Assembly (NCBI GenBank): GCA_026874595.1
Contig: CM049316.1
Span: 71,143,176-71,207,175, forward strand
Length of the DNA: 64,000 nt
Origin: Sipunculus nudus
Lineage: Eukaryota; Annelida; Sipuncula; Golfingiida; Sipunculidae
Direction: 5' to 3'
Shown: positions 1 to 12,677 of the stretch, one piece after another
Layout of the letters: every line of letters starts with the position of its first letter
Position numbering within the stretch: position 1 is the first letter of the stretch
The notes under the pieces: model-generated
Told to the model about the DNA's origin: nothing
The model's database searches: none
Seen by the model: only the letters and a program-made list of their open reading frames with translations
Program-made: the position numbers and the translations under genes

Positions 1-1805
1 ACAGTCTTGTGACCTAGCTATATCATTGTTGACATAATATTTAAGCTCGAAATCTTACACTACAACCATTTGATGATTCATAAAGATGATTTGTGGTATT
101 TGTGCATCCCTTTTTTGTAATGTCACACATAGATCCCTCCTACATTACACAGATTAATGGCCTCTTTAAATGATGCTATCATTTATCCAACTCTTTCTAG
201 ACTGGCCAACACTGTGCCAGCATTACAATGTTAAAATATTTATTTCATAATTATGTAAATCATCATATATCACCACATTATCTCCATTGATAAAAGCTAA
301 TTTGAAGTGGCAAACAAAATAAATTTGAGAGAAATAGCACTAAAAATTAGGTGGATAGGGGTTTAAGTACATTGTGTAGTATGTACCAAAAGGAAAAGAT
401 AAATTGAATTTTTTCATGGCTTTTGTTCAATTGGACGAGGGTGAAATGAAATTGTGAAGCACTTGTAGTATTGTGGAAATAGCATCCAGTTTGAAGCTGA
501 TATTCAAACAATGTGAAGAAAATAGGTGAGCTCAAAATGGGATTGACTAATTTTTTTTTTTCTCATTTTGGCAGAGTTTAAGATATTGACTTAATTACTG
601 GCCTGAATTTAAAATATTTGATGGTTGTCTTATTCGGAATACAATTAATATATAGAAAATTTGAAATCCATAACATGTGGTATTCCAGTGTTTTCTTTAA
701 GTACAGCTTTTCATGATTCTGAACAAGATTTGTAATTTTTTCTTAAATTTATATGAATTGTGATATATCCTAAAAAATTCACAGATGCAACAAGAAATCT
801 ACACATTTTAGATGAAATAATCTGATAATTTAAAGGTCAGTTATTTTTTATTTCTACTTAAAAAATAACAAGTTTCTCTATTATGATCATTACATGCATG
901 AAAATAAGGAAAGTTGACCAGTGATTTTAAAAACCTTGTTATGTTTTAGGGGGAAAAATGCAAGAAATTGGCTAAACTTATGATAACTTACCTCTAGTCC
1001 ATGATGGAGATAAAAAGAAAGGACTGAGAGCAGAACCACATACAAAAAACATTTTATCATTGATTTAATAATTTTGCCCTGATTTCTGTTATATATAGTT
1101 TTCCTATTTTTCTTTTTTTTTTCTTTATATCTGAAAATGCAGAGAACTAGTGTTATTGTAAGAATTAAGATTTGTAAAGAAGAAAGGAAGAAATTTATAT
1201 AATTAAACCCTGAAAAGAAAATCCATGTGGCCTTTGACCTCCAGAAATCATGGATCAACCAGATTATACTTACTCAAATGACTGTGGGGCATAAATATAG
1301 GACAAAGATGCTAAAAATGGACTCCCTTCCCATGTATTGGCAAAAGAATGTCAAGTGTACCGTAAATTTAGCTGGTTACAGCAACAAAGCCTGTCCTTAC
1401 TGTGGACAGTGTATCCCATCAGCTGGTGTCTTCAGGTCAACTGCTTATTACTGAAGTTTTATTCGTTGACGACCTCCATCATTAAAGGCAAAAAATGTGC
1501 CTTCTTGTTCATTCGAGGTAGTTTATGGGATGTATGAACCAGTTGGAGAATCTGGGCCTTTATTTCCTGAGATGATCTTGGAACTGTACACAAACCTTGA
1601 ACTGTTGTCAAGACACTGATGTAAATCTGTTAGTTTCTAATTAGGTTTTGACATTTTCCTTTGCAAGTCTGTCAGTGTTAGACTGGTGCCCAAGGGCCTT
1701 AAGCTCCAAAGTCCGATGGTTTATCCACTAGCCTTTATCCGTCACCAAATGACCCATTGTTGTTTTGATTCATTCAAGTTTCAATTTTATGATAATTACT
1801 ATTTA
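1..1805. other. AT-rich DNA, nothing recognised
   Basis: Only short chance frames. One stretch (1330-1452) reads with a CPYCGQC motif but has no exon boundaries or family match. Confidence 0.5.
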
Positions 1806-2681
1806 CAGTGGAACCCCACCTTGCGACCATCCCACAGTTGGGACCACCCCACAATTACAACCACTTTGCTTGGTCCTGAATTTTTTTTAGTTTATTTATG
1901 TTTAAAAATGACTCAAAATTATGACCCCCCTCAATTCAGAATTATGACCAGATTTCCTGGCCCCAGCGCTAATGTGACCCCGCTAATGCGACCAACCGCC
2001 GAGAAGTACTGAAACAACATTTGTCATGGGTCAATGGCTGCACTTTGTCACAGTCTCCTAAACGAAAGATCAAAGCAGGTAACAAGATTTCTCAACCCGA
2101 ATGTTTATCTGGTCCTGCTCATCTTCCTGATTCGGTGTCTGCACTGAGACTCGTTGAATTGTATAAATAAAGCTTGTATGGGGGCCAATCCCACACATTG
2201 TCTTGCCTTATCTGATAGATTGCTGTCAGTTTTTTTCTCAACTGGTTCAGTTTGCATTTAAATTGCTTGCTGTTGTGTGACCATGCCTCTGAAAGAGCTC
2301 TCCTTGAAGAAGAAAGTGGCGATAATCAAGGCGGCAACACCAGAACACAGCACTAACTGGCTCAGCAGTTTAGCGTCTGTAAAACTCAAGTGCAGGTGTA
2401 TATTTAAGCGGAAGGCTAAACATATGACAGCCACATATTATGTTCAATATGTATTCAGTAGGTGTCTTTTCTTTTCAGCTACACACACAAAAAAACACAT
2501 TCATAATAAGGGTCCTCTGCTAAGTAAAATATTTGGTTATAATTCACATTAGAGATATGCAATAGCTACACACTGATACACATTAAACATGACCAAGGTA
2601 AGAGTTTCACAAATACGACCACCCCCAATTAACGACCACTTTGCTCAGTCCCCAGGGTGGTAGAATTGTTGGGTTCCACTG
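1806..2681 (+). mobile_element. Tigger/pogo (Tc1-mariner superfamily) element, internally deleted, with TA target duplication
   Basis: Both ends carry the inverted repeat CAGTGGAACCC: the left starts at 1806, and the right reads GGGTTCCACTG and ends at 2681. TA (1804-1805 and 2682-2683) flanks each side, the usual target duplication of this superfamily. Subterminal similarity continues: GACCACCCC...ACCACTTTGCT on the left, and ACGACCACTTTGCT just inside the right end. At 876 bp it is far too short for a full DDE transposase, so it cannot move on its own. Confidence 0.85.
2283..2400 (+). pseudogene. Remnant of Tigger transposase N-terminal helix-turn-helix
   Basis: From ATG 2283 the frame reads MPLKELSLKKKVAIIKAAT, the typical opening of the CENP-B-like DNA-binding domain of Tigger transposases. 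From 2357 the expected second part, LAQQFSVCKTQVQVYI, continues in a different frame and then meets a stop. A frameshift therefore lies around 2340-2357. The rest of the DNA-binding domain and all of the DDE domain are missing. The piece sits inside the element at 1806-2681 in the same orientation. Confidence 0.75.
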
Positions 2682-2989
2682 TATGTGGCTAGGAATAATT
2701 AAGAATATTTAAAAAAATTTCTAAATATGAAAGCATCTCTGATATTCGTCCATAGGTTATCTTTTCCTCTTTAGAAATTTAGCAGGAACTGAACTATAAA
2801 ATTCCCAAGTATGGTGAGTTGACAGAAGTTTGATACCTCTGTTTAGACCAGCTGGTTGAATGTTCTATCCACAGTTCAGATATCCGAAATGTGGAGTAAG
2901 AAATGTGTATGATCTGTTTCTCTGTGGTTAATCCATTAATGTTCAATAGGGTTAATTCCCTTTTTGCTATAATATGAACAAGCTTATCA

Positions 2990-3100
2990 GGGCTCGACAT
3001 TAATGGTTAACTGCTTGCCTGGAGGGAGTAAAAATGGTGGAAGGGCAACTAACAGTGGATTCCTACTTGCCCAACTGGTAGGACCACAAATCTATATACA
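2990..3100. repeat. Likely dispersed repeat beginning GGGCTCGACATTAA
   Basis: The start GGGCTCGACATTAATGG followed by GCTTGCC/GGGCAACT/ACTTGCCCAACTGG motifs resembles a dispersed repeat seen in many aquatic animal genomes. This is recognition from memory; there is no second copy in the window to confirm it. Confidence 0.35.
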
Positions 3101-4941
3101 AAGGCCTGAATCTTGACCAATCTTAAGTTGGCCACTTTCTTTTTCTCTACCTTTAATTGCATGCATGTTTTAATTTATGGAAATGCCAAAGAGACATATA
3201 ATTTACAAAAATATCATGTGGATCGAATTTTTGTGGTTCTGGCCATTATAACTGATTTTGTGGGACAAGGAAAAATTCATGTAGTGCAAGCCCCCATTTA
3301 ACAAAACATGTGAAAAGATTTTCAGTGTTACACAATGTGATGTTTAGATGGTAATTTAAATGCAAAGACCTATCCTTAAATTTTCTTTCATGGGGTATGT
3401 TTTATGAAGAATAGTGAATAGATTTGTAATGCTAAGGTTGCATATGGAAATGTAAATATATATGAGAAGAATGATTTTATAACATGAATATTTCATGAAT
3501 GAAATTCAGCCATGGTGACCAAATGAAAATTTAAATATGTGGTATCAAGATTTTACTTTTGTTTAATAATAATATCTGTGTATAATAAATAATCTCTTCA
3601 ATCTTTATTTTTAAAATTATGATTTTAATTGGTAAATTTTAAGCAGCCATAAACATGTTTGATTACTTTCATAATGTAACATTAATGATGCATGTGCTGG
3701 GAAGATTGCTGAAGGTAAATGGAGACTGATGGCAGAACATCCCATATTGATGTCATGCCACAAAATCTGTTGCTATGGCAATGAGCAGGTGGTCAAATAC
3801 AATGTTTTTGGAAAAACAAAACCAGAGTAACATAATGCATTCAGGCCGTTATCTTATTTCTACTTCTACCATTTGTGATGCATTGTTGGATAATTAGCTG
3901 TTAAAATAAATCGATGTTCAGGTGCACACTGCTTGGCAATTCATTGTTATTTTGTTAAATTCAGAATAACTTAACTTCCAGTATATTTCCAAGGAATGTT
4001 TTAGAAAAAAGCATAGATATTTTTTGTACATCAGTTCAGAAATTTTTGCTTCTATTATTTAATGGTTTTCAACTCGGCTGACTGAAAGTGAAGTGAGGTT
4101 TAGCCTTGGGCCTTATTTGTCCATTGTCTGTTTAGTTCTCCAGCCATCTGGCCATGCAGTAACAGGGTACAAATTGTAACTGTTTGTAAGATCTTGAATC
4201 TTTTAACATAAGCTTGAAATGATGTCACAGTAACCAGTATTATTTCTTCAAGCAGTTTACAGAAAACATGATTTTGGCAAACCCTGAATATCATTCTCTT
4301 TCTATTGATCAAGGTAATTGAGGAGATATTTGTTGCTGGTTTATAATATGTAAATTATGTTCCTTATTTACACATTTTAGATCATCAGCATGCTTGTAAA
4401 ACTTGTAGACAATTGGACCAGTATTCTGTGATCTATTCAAAGATTTATAGCAATATTTGATGATATTGTGTGTTTTCTTGCAGATTAAAATGTATTTGTA
4501 ATGTCTTTTTTCAATATCTCTTGAACAGCTGCAACTCTCAGCTAAACAACTTTCATTTATAAAGCTGCAACTCTCAGCTAAACGTCTTCAAAATATATAT
4601 TGGTAATGTGACTGTTATTTTAATGGAAGCTGCAGGTCACCAGGTGCCACCTGTGTTGAGCTGCTTTTTGTGAGAAAGAATGTCATATGCCAATATCTCC
4701 CAGAGTAGGATAGAAAATATAGCATTTCTACTGTAATACATTTAACTTTTCTTTAGAGATTGGGTAATTAAATGAGTAGGAATTTAGTTGACCTTTTCAA
4801 ATAGAGTTCTTTTAAATGACAGCCCTATGTTTCATTACTTAACTACATTAGACTCTTTTCCAGTACCCATTAGCTAAAATGTCTTACTGCCTGGGTAGCA
4901 GTCGTCTCCTCTCAGCTGTAAACAGTGTTCTTTACTGTTAA
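3101..4941. other. AT-rich DNA, nothing recognised
   Basis: No gene or repeat family seen. GTTGCTATGGCAAT at 3769-3782 resembles an RFX X-box, but a single match is weak. Confidence 0.5.
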
Positions 4942-5155
4942 TGTTTACATGATAACAATTCCAGTTGTAAGACATTACCTGTGTGTTTTTGAATATGACT
5001 AGTTACCTTGATTGCCATCAGTATGGTTTAATTGCTATATATGCCAAGAAATATCTAGTGTTTACATGATAACAATTCCAGTTGTAAGATATTACCTGTG
5101 TGTTTTTGAATATGACTAGTTACATTGACTGCCATCAGTACGGTTAACTATGTAA
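4942..5155. repeat. Tandem duplication, period 117 bp
   Basis: About 97 bp starting TGTTTACATGATAACAATTC at 4942 recur at 5059 with few differences (for example gacattacc/gatattacc and attgccatcagtatgg/actgccatcagtacgg). No coding potential. Confidence 0.8.
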
Positions 5156-5320
5156 AAAATGCAGTGTAATTATTAGGAATTTAATTAATTTAATTTTGGT
5201 TGACATGTTTTATGTTCTTCACTGTGTACACTGTTTATGATAATCTGCAACAGTATGTAAGCTAAAAAACTGGTGTTAAAACTGGATGCTTAAAAGCCCC
5301 TAAACATGACAGGAGAGACT

Positions 5321-6730
5321 TTTTAGCTCAGCTGACTATAAGTCATCTGAGCTATAGTCGTGGTCCATTGTCCGTCGTCCGTCCGTCTGTCCATCCGTCT
5401 GTCCGTCCGTCCGTAGATGTGGCACGTTTTGAAACCGTAAGACCTAGGAATCCAAAATTCAGCATAATGTTAGATGTCCCCAAGATCTCCTACCAAGCCG
5501 AAAACAGGGTCTTTGCGACTTCATTCCTTTGAGAAATTAAGGAAAAACCTCAATTTTTTATTAAAAACCTATTTTCACACTTTAGGACTGCCTAATATCA
5601 AAACCACTCATCTGTTTTTCCTCATATTTCCTATAAATAATCCTCTATATAATTCCTATGTACATGCCAGAAATTAGGTCTGTATTATTTAATTTAAAAA
5701 AGTTATGGGGCCAAACATAATGCATTTTGTAAATAATCAGGAAAGAAATTTTATCACTTAACACAAAACTTGTTAAAGCTAAGCACTTTTTTTCCAGTAA
5801 TATTACTTTTATTAATCAAAATTAAATTGTATACCCAAAATTAGATCAAAATCTTTAAAATTTTTAAAAATATTAGCAAAAATAAAAAATTGGTACCTTA
5901 AATTTTGCCCAACTTTGACCATGGCACGTTTTTTTGCTGTAACTGCTGTGGATTTAATTTTCACAGCATGTTTTTGTTAGCATTTCAACTGTTAACACCA
6001 AAAATTTGAAACCAGTTGATCAAAAACTGTAGATTTTATTCAAGTTTTCAAGCACCATGTCACATATTGCTAGTGTTATGCAGTTTGCTAGAGCTCAGCT
6101 CCCGAGCTTCAGCTCTAAGTTCCTTAAATTTGGCATACAGTTAGATTTCTCCAAAATCCCCTACCATGCCAAGAATTTGGTCACTAGGACTTAATTCCCT
6201 CGAGATATCAATGAAAAACTTCATTTTACCATTAAAAACCCAATGTTACACTTTAAGACTGCCTAATATCAAAACCACTGATCTGACTTTGATCATATAT
6301 AATATACATATTTTTCTATACATTCACTATGCACATGCCAGAAATGATGTCAGTATTGTGTATTTTTTTTAAGTTATGGGCCCAAACATAATGCACTTTG
6401 TAAAAAAATCAAGAAATATATTTACTCCCTTAACAAGGGCATTGCTGAAGCTAGAGATCTTTTTTGTCAGGGATGTAACATTATTTAATCAAGATTCAAT
6501 TGAATACCCAAAATTAGTTCTGAATTTTTCAAATTTTATAAGTTATTAGTATAAATATAAAATTAGTACCTTAAATTTTGCCCAACTGTGACCATGGCAC
6601 GTTTGTTTCCCGTGAGCACTGTTGATATAATTTTCATATCATGCACACATAAGGATTTCAGCTTTTTAGTTTAGAAAGCTGAAAGAAATTTGCCAAATAT
6701 TGTAGCTTTTATTAATGTTTTTTATGAGAC
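5321..6730 (+). mobile_element. Family 1 hairpin-ended non-autonomous element, 5' part with two internal units
   Basis: It opens TTTT followed by a 29-nt hairpin (5325-5353: AGCTCAG, TGACT, loop ATA, AGTCA, CTGAGCT, one mismatch), then GTCCGTC-type repeats to about 5413. Two related units follow, each ending TTGCCCAACTTTGACC/ATGGCACGTTT. GGCACG recurs at 5421, 5923 and 6595. The same layout is present at 16481-18536. No transposase frame is present. The 3' terminus of this copy may be the one at 9537-9573, in which case DNA at about 6830-7913 would be an insertion or divergent interior. Confidence 0.7.
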
Positions 6731-7913
6731 CCTGTCAGACTTTGGCTCTCTCCAGCCCCTCTTGAGTCACCTGTATGTCGACCTTGTTGACCTTTCATCA
6801 AATTATGCACGTTGAGGGGAGAATCCAGGCAGCTTATGGCCAGCCACAGTTGATCCAGGTGTTCAACCCAACTCATCTAGTAGTTTTAACCAACAACATA
6901 ACAATAAACAATAAATTAATAAATTTTTATTGGTTTTTAATAACAAATTAAAGAAAAATAGAAAAGGAATTTGTTAGTTTATAATAACAGGAAATTAACT
7001 TGCAGTTACTGATGATATAAGAATCTTGTATCGATGGGTAGAATGTCACATATTCCAAATAACACCATGCAGTCACCTATGGCATTTTTCAGTTCATTTT
7101 TAATGATAAAGAAGTAAATCATATTATTCATTACTAATCATTAAGGATTATATGAAGGAAATTAATGATAGACAAAGATGCAGTTGATAATATTAATCTA
7201 GATTCCTACTGTGTCTAGTGTGTACATTGATGTGAAATTAGTCCAAAATGAATTTTTTACAGTTATTTTTTAATATAAATAAAAGCCATAAAACCAGGTA
7301 CTTATGATCATTATTTAAATGTGTGAATTTTGTATATTCTGGATTCTCAACATCATTGTTTGGTGAAAACTGAATAAATACCAGACATGGTGCGAATACT
7401 TTGCAATTGTATTTACACGAATATGAATATGTACTCCATTATAAAATTTCTTTCATAAGAATGGGAATTCAGGTAAAAATGAAAGTATATGAATACTCGT
7501 GCAAATACTTTCAAAATGAATTCATGAATGCATTCATGAATATATTCTTTAATATTATTTTAATAATCATATCAGTTATATTTCATTTTAAAAAATCATA
7601 TGATTCTCTTATTATTTTTAATAAAAATTATATTTGGGACAATATTTGTAATTTTTTTAATAAATAGTTAAACTCTTATATTTTATGTTCTGCTTATAAG
7701 TTATATGGCCAAGTCAAAATCTGTGTGACAGTAGTACTCCATTTGTTAATAAAATAAATGAAATCAATCCTCTTCCCTGTCTCCAAAGGTACTATCAAAA
7801 TCATACATAAGCTAAACAACAACAACTCATAATACAGCTTATATTTATTACCACACAAAACCAGCATGTGCCTCATTTCTAAATAATATTTTTTAATTAA
7901 TAATTAATATAAA
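6731..7913. other. Interval between family 1 pieces
   Basis: 6731-6880 is GC-richer (CTCTCTCCAGCCCCTCTTGA; GGCCAGCCACAGTTGATCC) and may be a remnant of the element tail. The rest is very AT-rich, with ATTCATGAATGCATTCATGA-like short repeats near 7520-7550. No gene. Confidence 0.4.
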
Positions 7914-9573
7914 GGTCCCTTGTTAAAATCCTATTTTCACACTTCAGGACTGCCTAATATCAAAACCACTCATCTGTTTGTCCTCATATTTACTATAAAT
8001 ATTCCTCTATATAGTTCCTATGTACATGCCAGAAATTAAGTCTGTAAAGTATAAATTCTTTAAGTTATGGGCCCAAACATAATGGACTTTGTAAAAAATC
8101 AGGAAAAATAATAACTCACTTAACATGAACAATTTTGAAACAAGAGTCTATTTTCTCAAGTATATAACTATGTTTAATTAAGATTCAATTGTTTACCAAA
8201 AATTAGATCTGAATTTTGTAAATTTTTTAAGTTCTTAGCATAAAAAAAAAATCAGTACCTTAAATTTTGCCCAACTTTGACCATGGCACGTTTTTTTCCT
8301 GTAAGCACCATTGATTTAATTTTCACAGTGTGTAAACATAAATATTTAGTTTGTCTAAATCTGAAATTTGAAAATAAAAGCTTGAAAATTAAGCTGGTTA
8401 TTGATTTTTTTTCTGTAGTCACTTGCTTTGATTACAGATGCAGGGTCCCACTCCAGGTCACTGGAAGTCAGCTATGCCAGGGTTTCTGATTTGTTACAGT
8501 CACTGGGGGAGATCCCCTGCTGTGACAGGTGTACAGTTATTCTCATATCACCACCCCAATCACCCCCCCCCCCCCCCACCGGCAAACCCAACCCACCAAG
8601 TGTTATGCAGTAATTGTTATTGTTTTCACTGTATCTCCTTAATTGTAATGCTGTTTCCACTCCGATATGCAAAAACTTTCCTTGAAAAAATAATTCAAGG
8701 TGTAATCCAGAAGAAGCAATGTTGTGTAATGTAGCATTTTTAAAGAAATCAATTTTCTTTTAAATGATTTTAACAAATATAAATGAACCCATCAGTATGC
8801 TTTAATTATTATAAAATATGAAGCACATTATGGATAAATAAAGACACAATTAAAAATTGTGAAATCTAAATCAAGTATTATTTTTAGATATTTATTGTTT
8901 TGCAGATTTAAAAGATATATTTTTGTGGTAAAAAATAAATAAACATTTGTATGCATGATGTGGTGTTATCTGACAAGATTGAGATTTATGATGATGCAAT
9001 TGAGAATTATGAATCAACTTTTATATTCAGATATATATGTTAAATTGGAAATGTATAAAAATATAAACTTAAATTAGAAAATAATTGATAAAAAAATCAG
9101 GATTTAATACAAACATTTGTTCATTATTTTCCTGCCTCAGCAGAATTTGAGATCAGGCTTTGTTTGCCCTGTTTTATGTTGTTAATTAGCTATATTTCAA
9201 CTGTATACATTTCATAAAAAAATACATATATATTTAATAATATATATTATACAAAAATAGATGCAATTGAACAAATGTGTAAACTACTGAAATGTCAACA
9301 GTTAATCGAAAAACCAACTAATGATCAGTACAGATCATTTGTTCACAAACTGCTCACATGCTTTAGTTTCAACATTAGGAAACACATGGTCAGGTCACAA
9401 AATATTTTTTGCAACAATTTCTTGCTCATCAATACAAACCAATCATATAAACCAACCATGGCCTTTATTACCTCTTCCTCTTACACTTTATCTCCATTAG
9501 ATATTATTTTAGATTTTTACCTTCAAGGTTAACGTCAGCTGAGCACAGAGACCCATAGGTCCCTTGTTTTAAT
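7914..9573 (+). mobile_element. Family 1 element: third unit, C-tract tail and 3' terminus
   Basis: 7914-8320 matches the second half of a family 1 unit (CACTTCAGGACTGCCTAATA, then GGCCCAAACATAATGG and GACCATGGCACGTTTTTTTC). The tail has a GC-richer stretch (8440-8620) with a 15-base C run (8563-8577). The matching tail in the 16.5-kb copy has the same order: GC-richer, C run, then AT-rich. The end reads CAGCTGAGC...GACCCATAGGTC followed by CCTTGTTTTA (9537-9573), the family 3' terminus. Short open frames across the C run have no protein-like features. Confidence 0.6.
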
Positions 9574-10504
9574 CTACTGGGAATCTAACTTAATAAGCTT
9601 AATGGATGGAATCTAGCAGTTTTGACAGCAATCAGTACCAATATTTTATGATATAATAAATATAACCTTACTATCATCATATATTAACCTTACTGTTACC
9701 ATGTTTGAAGGTATAACCCATTTAGTGTCATTTAAAATAAATAAAACTTGAAAAAGTGTCATCCGATGGTGCCATGCCACTATGTATGTACATTTGGGTA
9801 AACAATTCCTTGATTTGGAACTCTGTGGAAGGCATGCATGTCTTGGCCATGTCTGAGTAAAATGAAGTGCAGAAATACATGAAGAGTTGTATATCCTTAC
9901 TAGAAATCTGCATCCTAAGGAATGCAAGCCTGGACAGGTGTTTGCATTCACTTATTCCGTCCATATTTCAAGGATTATTGGTGCATAAGTGACTGTACAT
10001 TTGTGAATATTCCTTGGTGATGCTCCTGAATACAGGTCATATATGCCAGATTCACACCAAAATCTAATTTTCTTCTTCCTTGGCACATGCCCTTAAAATT
10101 TCATGAGATTCTGTTCATGATTGCACGAGTTACATTGTGAACAAACACACACACAGACACACAAACATACACACACCACTAGCCATCTTCACTTGCATTT
10201 GAATGGTGTTGTTGATGTTGTAGATTGATAGACAATCCTGTTTGACAAATCATCCAGCTGTTGAAATATACTCACAGATAGATTTTGAAGTGATTATGAG
10301 ACACAGAAAGAAGCCATACACAGGAAGAGGTTATGCAGGACTGAAATATGGATGGACCTGGATATACATGTACATAAAAGTTTAATGGAGTTTTCCTAGA
10401 ATCCAGGACCAGTTTTTCCACTATGTTCATGAAATCTGTTAAAATAGCTCTAAAGTATTCACCAGATAATTCCAAAGGATCCAACACACATATACATATA
10501 AATT
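9574..10504. other. Unassigned DNA with an unrecognised minus-strand frame
   Basis: On the minus strand, 9728-9964 is open for 78 codons from ATG (MDGISECKHL...SSFIYFK) and overlaps a second frame. No domain, splice site or second copy supports either. CA microsatellite at 10141-10180. Confidence 0.3.
10141..10180. repeat. CA-rich microsatellite
   Basis: Imperfect ACACAC/ACAGAC run. Nothing else of note nearby. Confidence 0.8.
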
Positions 10505-10650
10505 CAGTGGAGCCTGTCTGAAAGACCACCTCATTAAAAAGACCACCTGTCTATTAAGGTCACCCTTGAATGAATAACCACATTCACATGTTTATTAATG
10601 ACCTGTTAAAATAAATAGACCATCTGTGAATTAAGACCTGTGATGTAGGA
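10505..10650 (+). mobile_element. Fragment of a second Tigger/pogo-type terminal region
   Basis: CAGTGGAGCCTGTCTGAAAG followed by repeated GACCACCT and TATTAAGGTCACC motifs is the typical subterminal pattern of these elements, similar to the 1.8-kb element's CAGTGGAACC and GACCACC motifs. Only one end is visible. Confidence 0.5.
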
Positions 10651-10815
10651 CTCAAGTCCTGACTTGGACTTGTCCAGACTGAAGTCAACTTTTTTAGGGG
10701 CTCCTACTTTGACTTGGACTTGGGGACTCAGGACTCAGACTTGTACTCAGACTTGTACTTAGAATTGGAGGTAAGGACTTGAGTAACACTCTGAGTAAAT
10801 CTCGAGTCCAATAGA
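10650..10815. repeat. Low-complexity GACTTGGACTTG-type repeat
   Basis: Irregular repeats of ACTTG/GACTTGGACT/ACTCAGACTTGTACT, ending CTCGAGTCC. A short related stretch (GGACTTGGACTTGAGTC) is at about 56545-56575. An (AT)8 run follows at 10894-10909. Confidence 0.6.
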
Positions 10816-11039
10816 AAAAACTCTGTCACATATTATTTAAAGACTTATGTGCATGTGCAAACAAAAAAGAACAGATTATTTCAAAATAATAACATATATA
10901 TATATATATCTAGCTCTCCTCAGCAACAGGAGCTATACTACATGGTATAAATGGTAATTAAAAAAATACCTGATTGCATGATATATTTGCAATGAAAAAA
11001 AAAGAAAGAAATATTATATGTTTCAGTAACCTGCTGGTG

Positions 11040-11230
11040 TGATTCTTGGCCCTGTGCCAGAACTGGTATAATCAGACTAACGAAGGGGGGGGGGGGGTTC
11101 ACAGGTTAACAACTTGGAGCTGGATGCACAATGTGATACCATGCTCCCCTTAGTCTGATTACAATTGTTTGCCCTGTGCCAGCCCTGGTGGAGAAACCCG
11201 GAGAATCTTGCTATACAAAGCAGCGGTTAA
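11040..11230 (+). mobile_element. Dispersed repeat (MITE-like), copy 1, with G13 run
   Basis: It contains CCCTGTGCCAG twice, TAATCAGAC and its complement-like GTCTGATTACAA, a 13-base G run (11085-11097), GAGCTGGATGCACAATGTG and AATCTTGCTATACAAAG. The same blocks occur inverted at 35585-35800, which establishes it as a dispersed repeat. The paired GATTA-type inner motifs suggest an inverted-repeat element; the class is unknown. Confidence 0.6.
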
Positions 11231-12039
11231 AATAAGGGAGATCTGGAATGACTGCAGTATATTACCACGTGGGTTAGGAGTGTAGCTGTCACCTTGGCCT
11301 TTTTCACTCTAAATTTGCTTTATTATTTCTCCGCACCATCACTTTCCAGGCATCATCTTAATGTACATCTGAACAGTATGATCCAAGTACAATTGCTTCA
11401 TACGTTACTGGCCCTTGTCACACACAAATAAGTTCAAACTGTTTTGAGCAATGTATCAGTATCAGAATTCTCTTATGTCTCTCCAGGGGTTAAGTCAGGC
11501 AAAAGGGCAATTTGTGTCCAAACTTATAGTGGCAGTATATAAAGGTAATTGGCATATGTTGTTTTGGAAGGTTAGATTGAAGTGTCTAAGAACTCAGATA
11601 CTTGTGTTAACTGTTGAATATAGCAGGTAGAAACTTAAATGAGGAAAAATAGGTAACTATAAACTGTTGAATGCAGTAAGTAGAAACTTAAATGAGGATA
11701 AATAAGTCCCACTGTGCAGTCTCACTTTATATGTTTGCTGCTGGAATCGTGCTTGCAATCTTGGTTTATTTTGGAATGAATTGTCTCTAAGGTCTTTGAA
11801 ACCACACAACTATGGAATCGCATGCATGGCTGAAACAATATATTATCTCAACATACATATCATGACACTTTGGTTAAAGTATGATACACATACAGTTAGA
11901 GTTCAGATTCCAGGTTTTGCTCTTCTCTGTTTTTTTAATGAAATCACATTTCAAGTTCACCATGCTATTTGCTCCATGCTTCTTTCAGGAATAATTAGAA
12001 ATGAAACAGCCCCTTCAATTGGTTGTTTCTGCTGTGGTT
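11231..12039. other. No gene recognised
   Basis: Apart from the 53-bp duplication at 11608-11712, nothing recognised. Confidence 0.5.
11608..11712. repeat. 53-bp tandem duplication
   Basis: CTGTTGAATATAGCAGGTAG with AAACTTAAATGAGGA is repeated 53 bp on as CTGTTGAATGCAGTAAGTAG with the same tail. Confidence 0.75.
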
Positions 12040-12677
12040 AGCCAATCAAATTTTTTTTGCAAATAATAAATCATCTGAAAAACTTAATCAGATTTTGTTT
12101 ATTTTTTTATTTAACTGCATTTTCTTAGATTTGACACATTGTCTAGAACTAGTGGAACTATATCTTTTAACTGTTTGAAAAAACTTGGTTTGCATTTTTA
12201 GCGAATCTGTGAGCTAATGTGATGGTGTGGCGTCACCGGTTGTGCGTCATAAATATCTCACAAAGGACAGTGGCTAGCATCACCAATTTTTTTTTTTAAA
12301 TTATTCATCTAAAAAATTTCTATCGGATTATGCTTATTTCTTGGCTAAATGCATTTTCGTAGATTTTAAAGAGAAAAAGCTAAAAAACATTTTAAAATGT
12401 CCTTCTCTGAAACCACGCTGCCAAATTGTCTGTTCATCTGTCCCAATAATCCTCCCTGGCAAAAAGAACATATCGGAAATATCCTGACTGATACATCCTA
12501 GATTTAAAATGTCCTAGTCCGAAACTTGCAGGTCTGAAACGACAATTTTGCTGAAATCATAACGATTAAGGTAGATATGCAGGACATAAGAGGATCAATA
12601 TTAAATTTAAAAAAATAAACCTCCATTCATACTTCCAAACTTTGCAGAGGTCCTATTAGGCCTGTAGACCTTGTTTT
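12040..12677 (+). mobile_element. Family 2 element without satellite
   Basis: 12040-12130 and 12250-12400 both match parts of the 59.0-kb copy (GCAAATAAT...CATCTGAAAAACT; CTTAGATTT; GAGAAAAAGCTAAAAAAC), so the element is internally repeated. A TCTAGAACTAGTGGAACTAT relic (12140-12160) links it to the GTCTAGAC segment. The 5' start TTTTTAGCGAATCTGTGAGC is at 12195, and the 3' end AGGCCTGTAGACC-TTGTTTT at 12658-12677. No coding capacity. Confidence 0.65.

Noticed and set aside
3769-3782. RFX X-box-like GTTGCTATGGCAAT
   Set aside because: A single imperfect match with no gene beside it; similar ATGGCAAC motifs also occur inside repeats here.
8428-8734. Overlapping frames with a proline run
   Set aside because: Caused by the C15 run in the family 1 tail; no domain.
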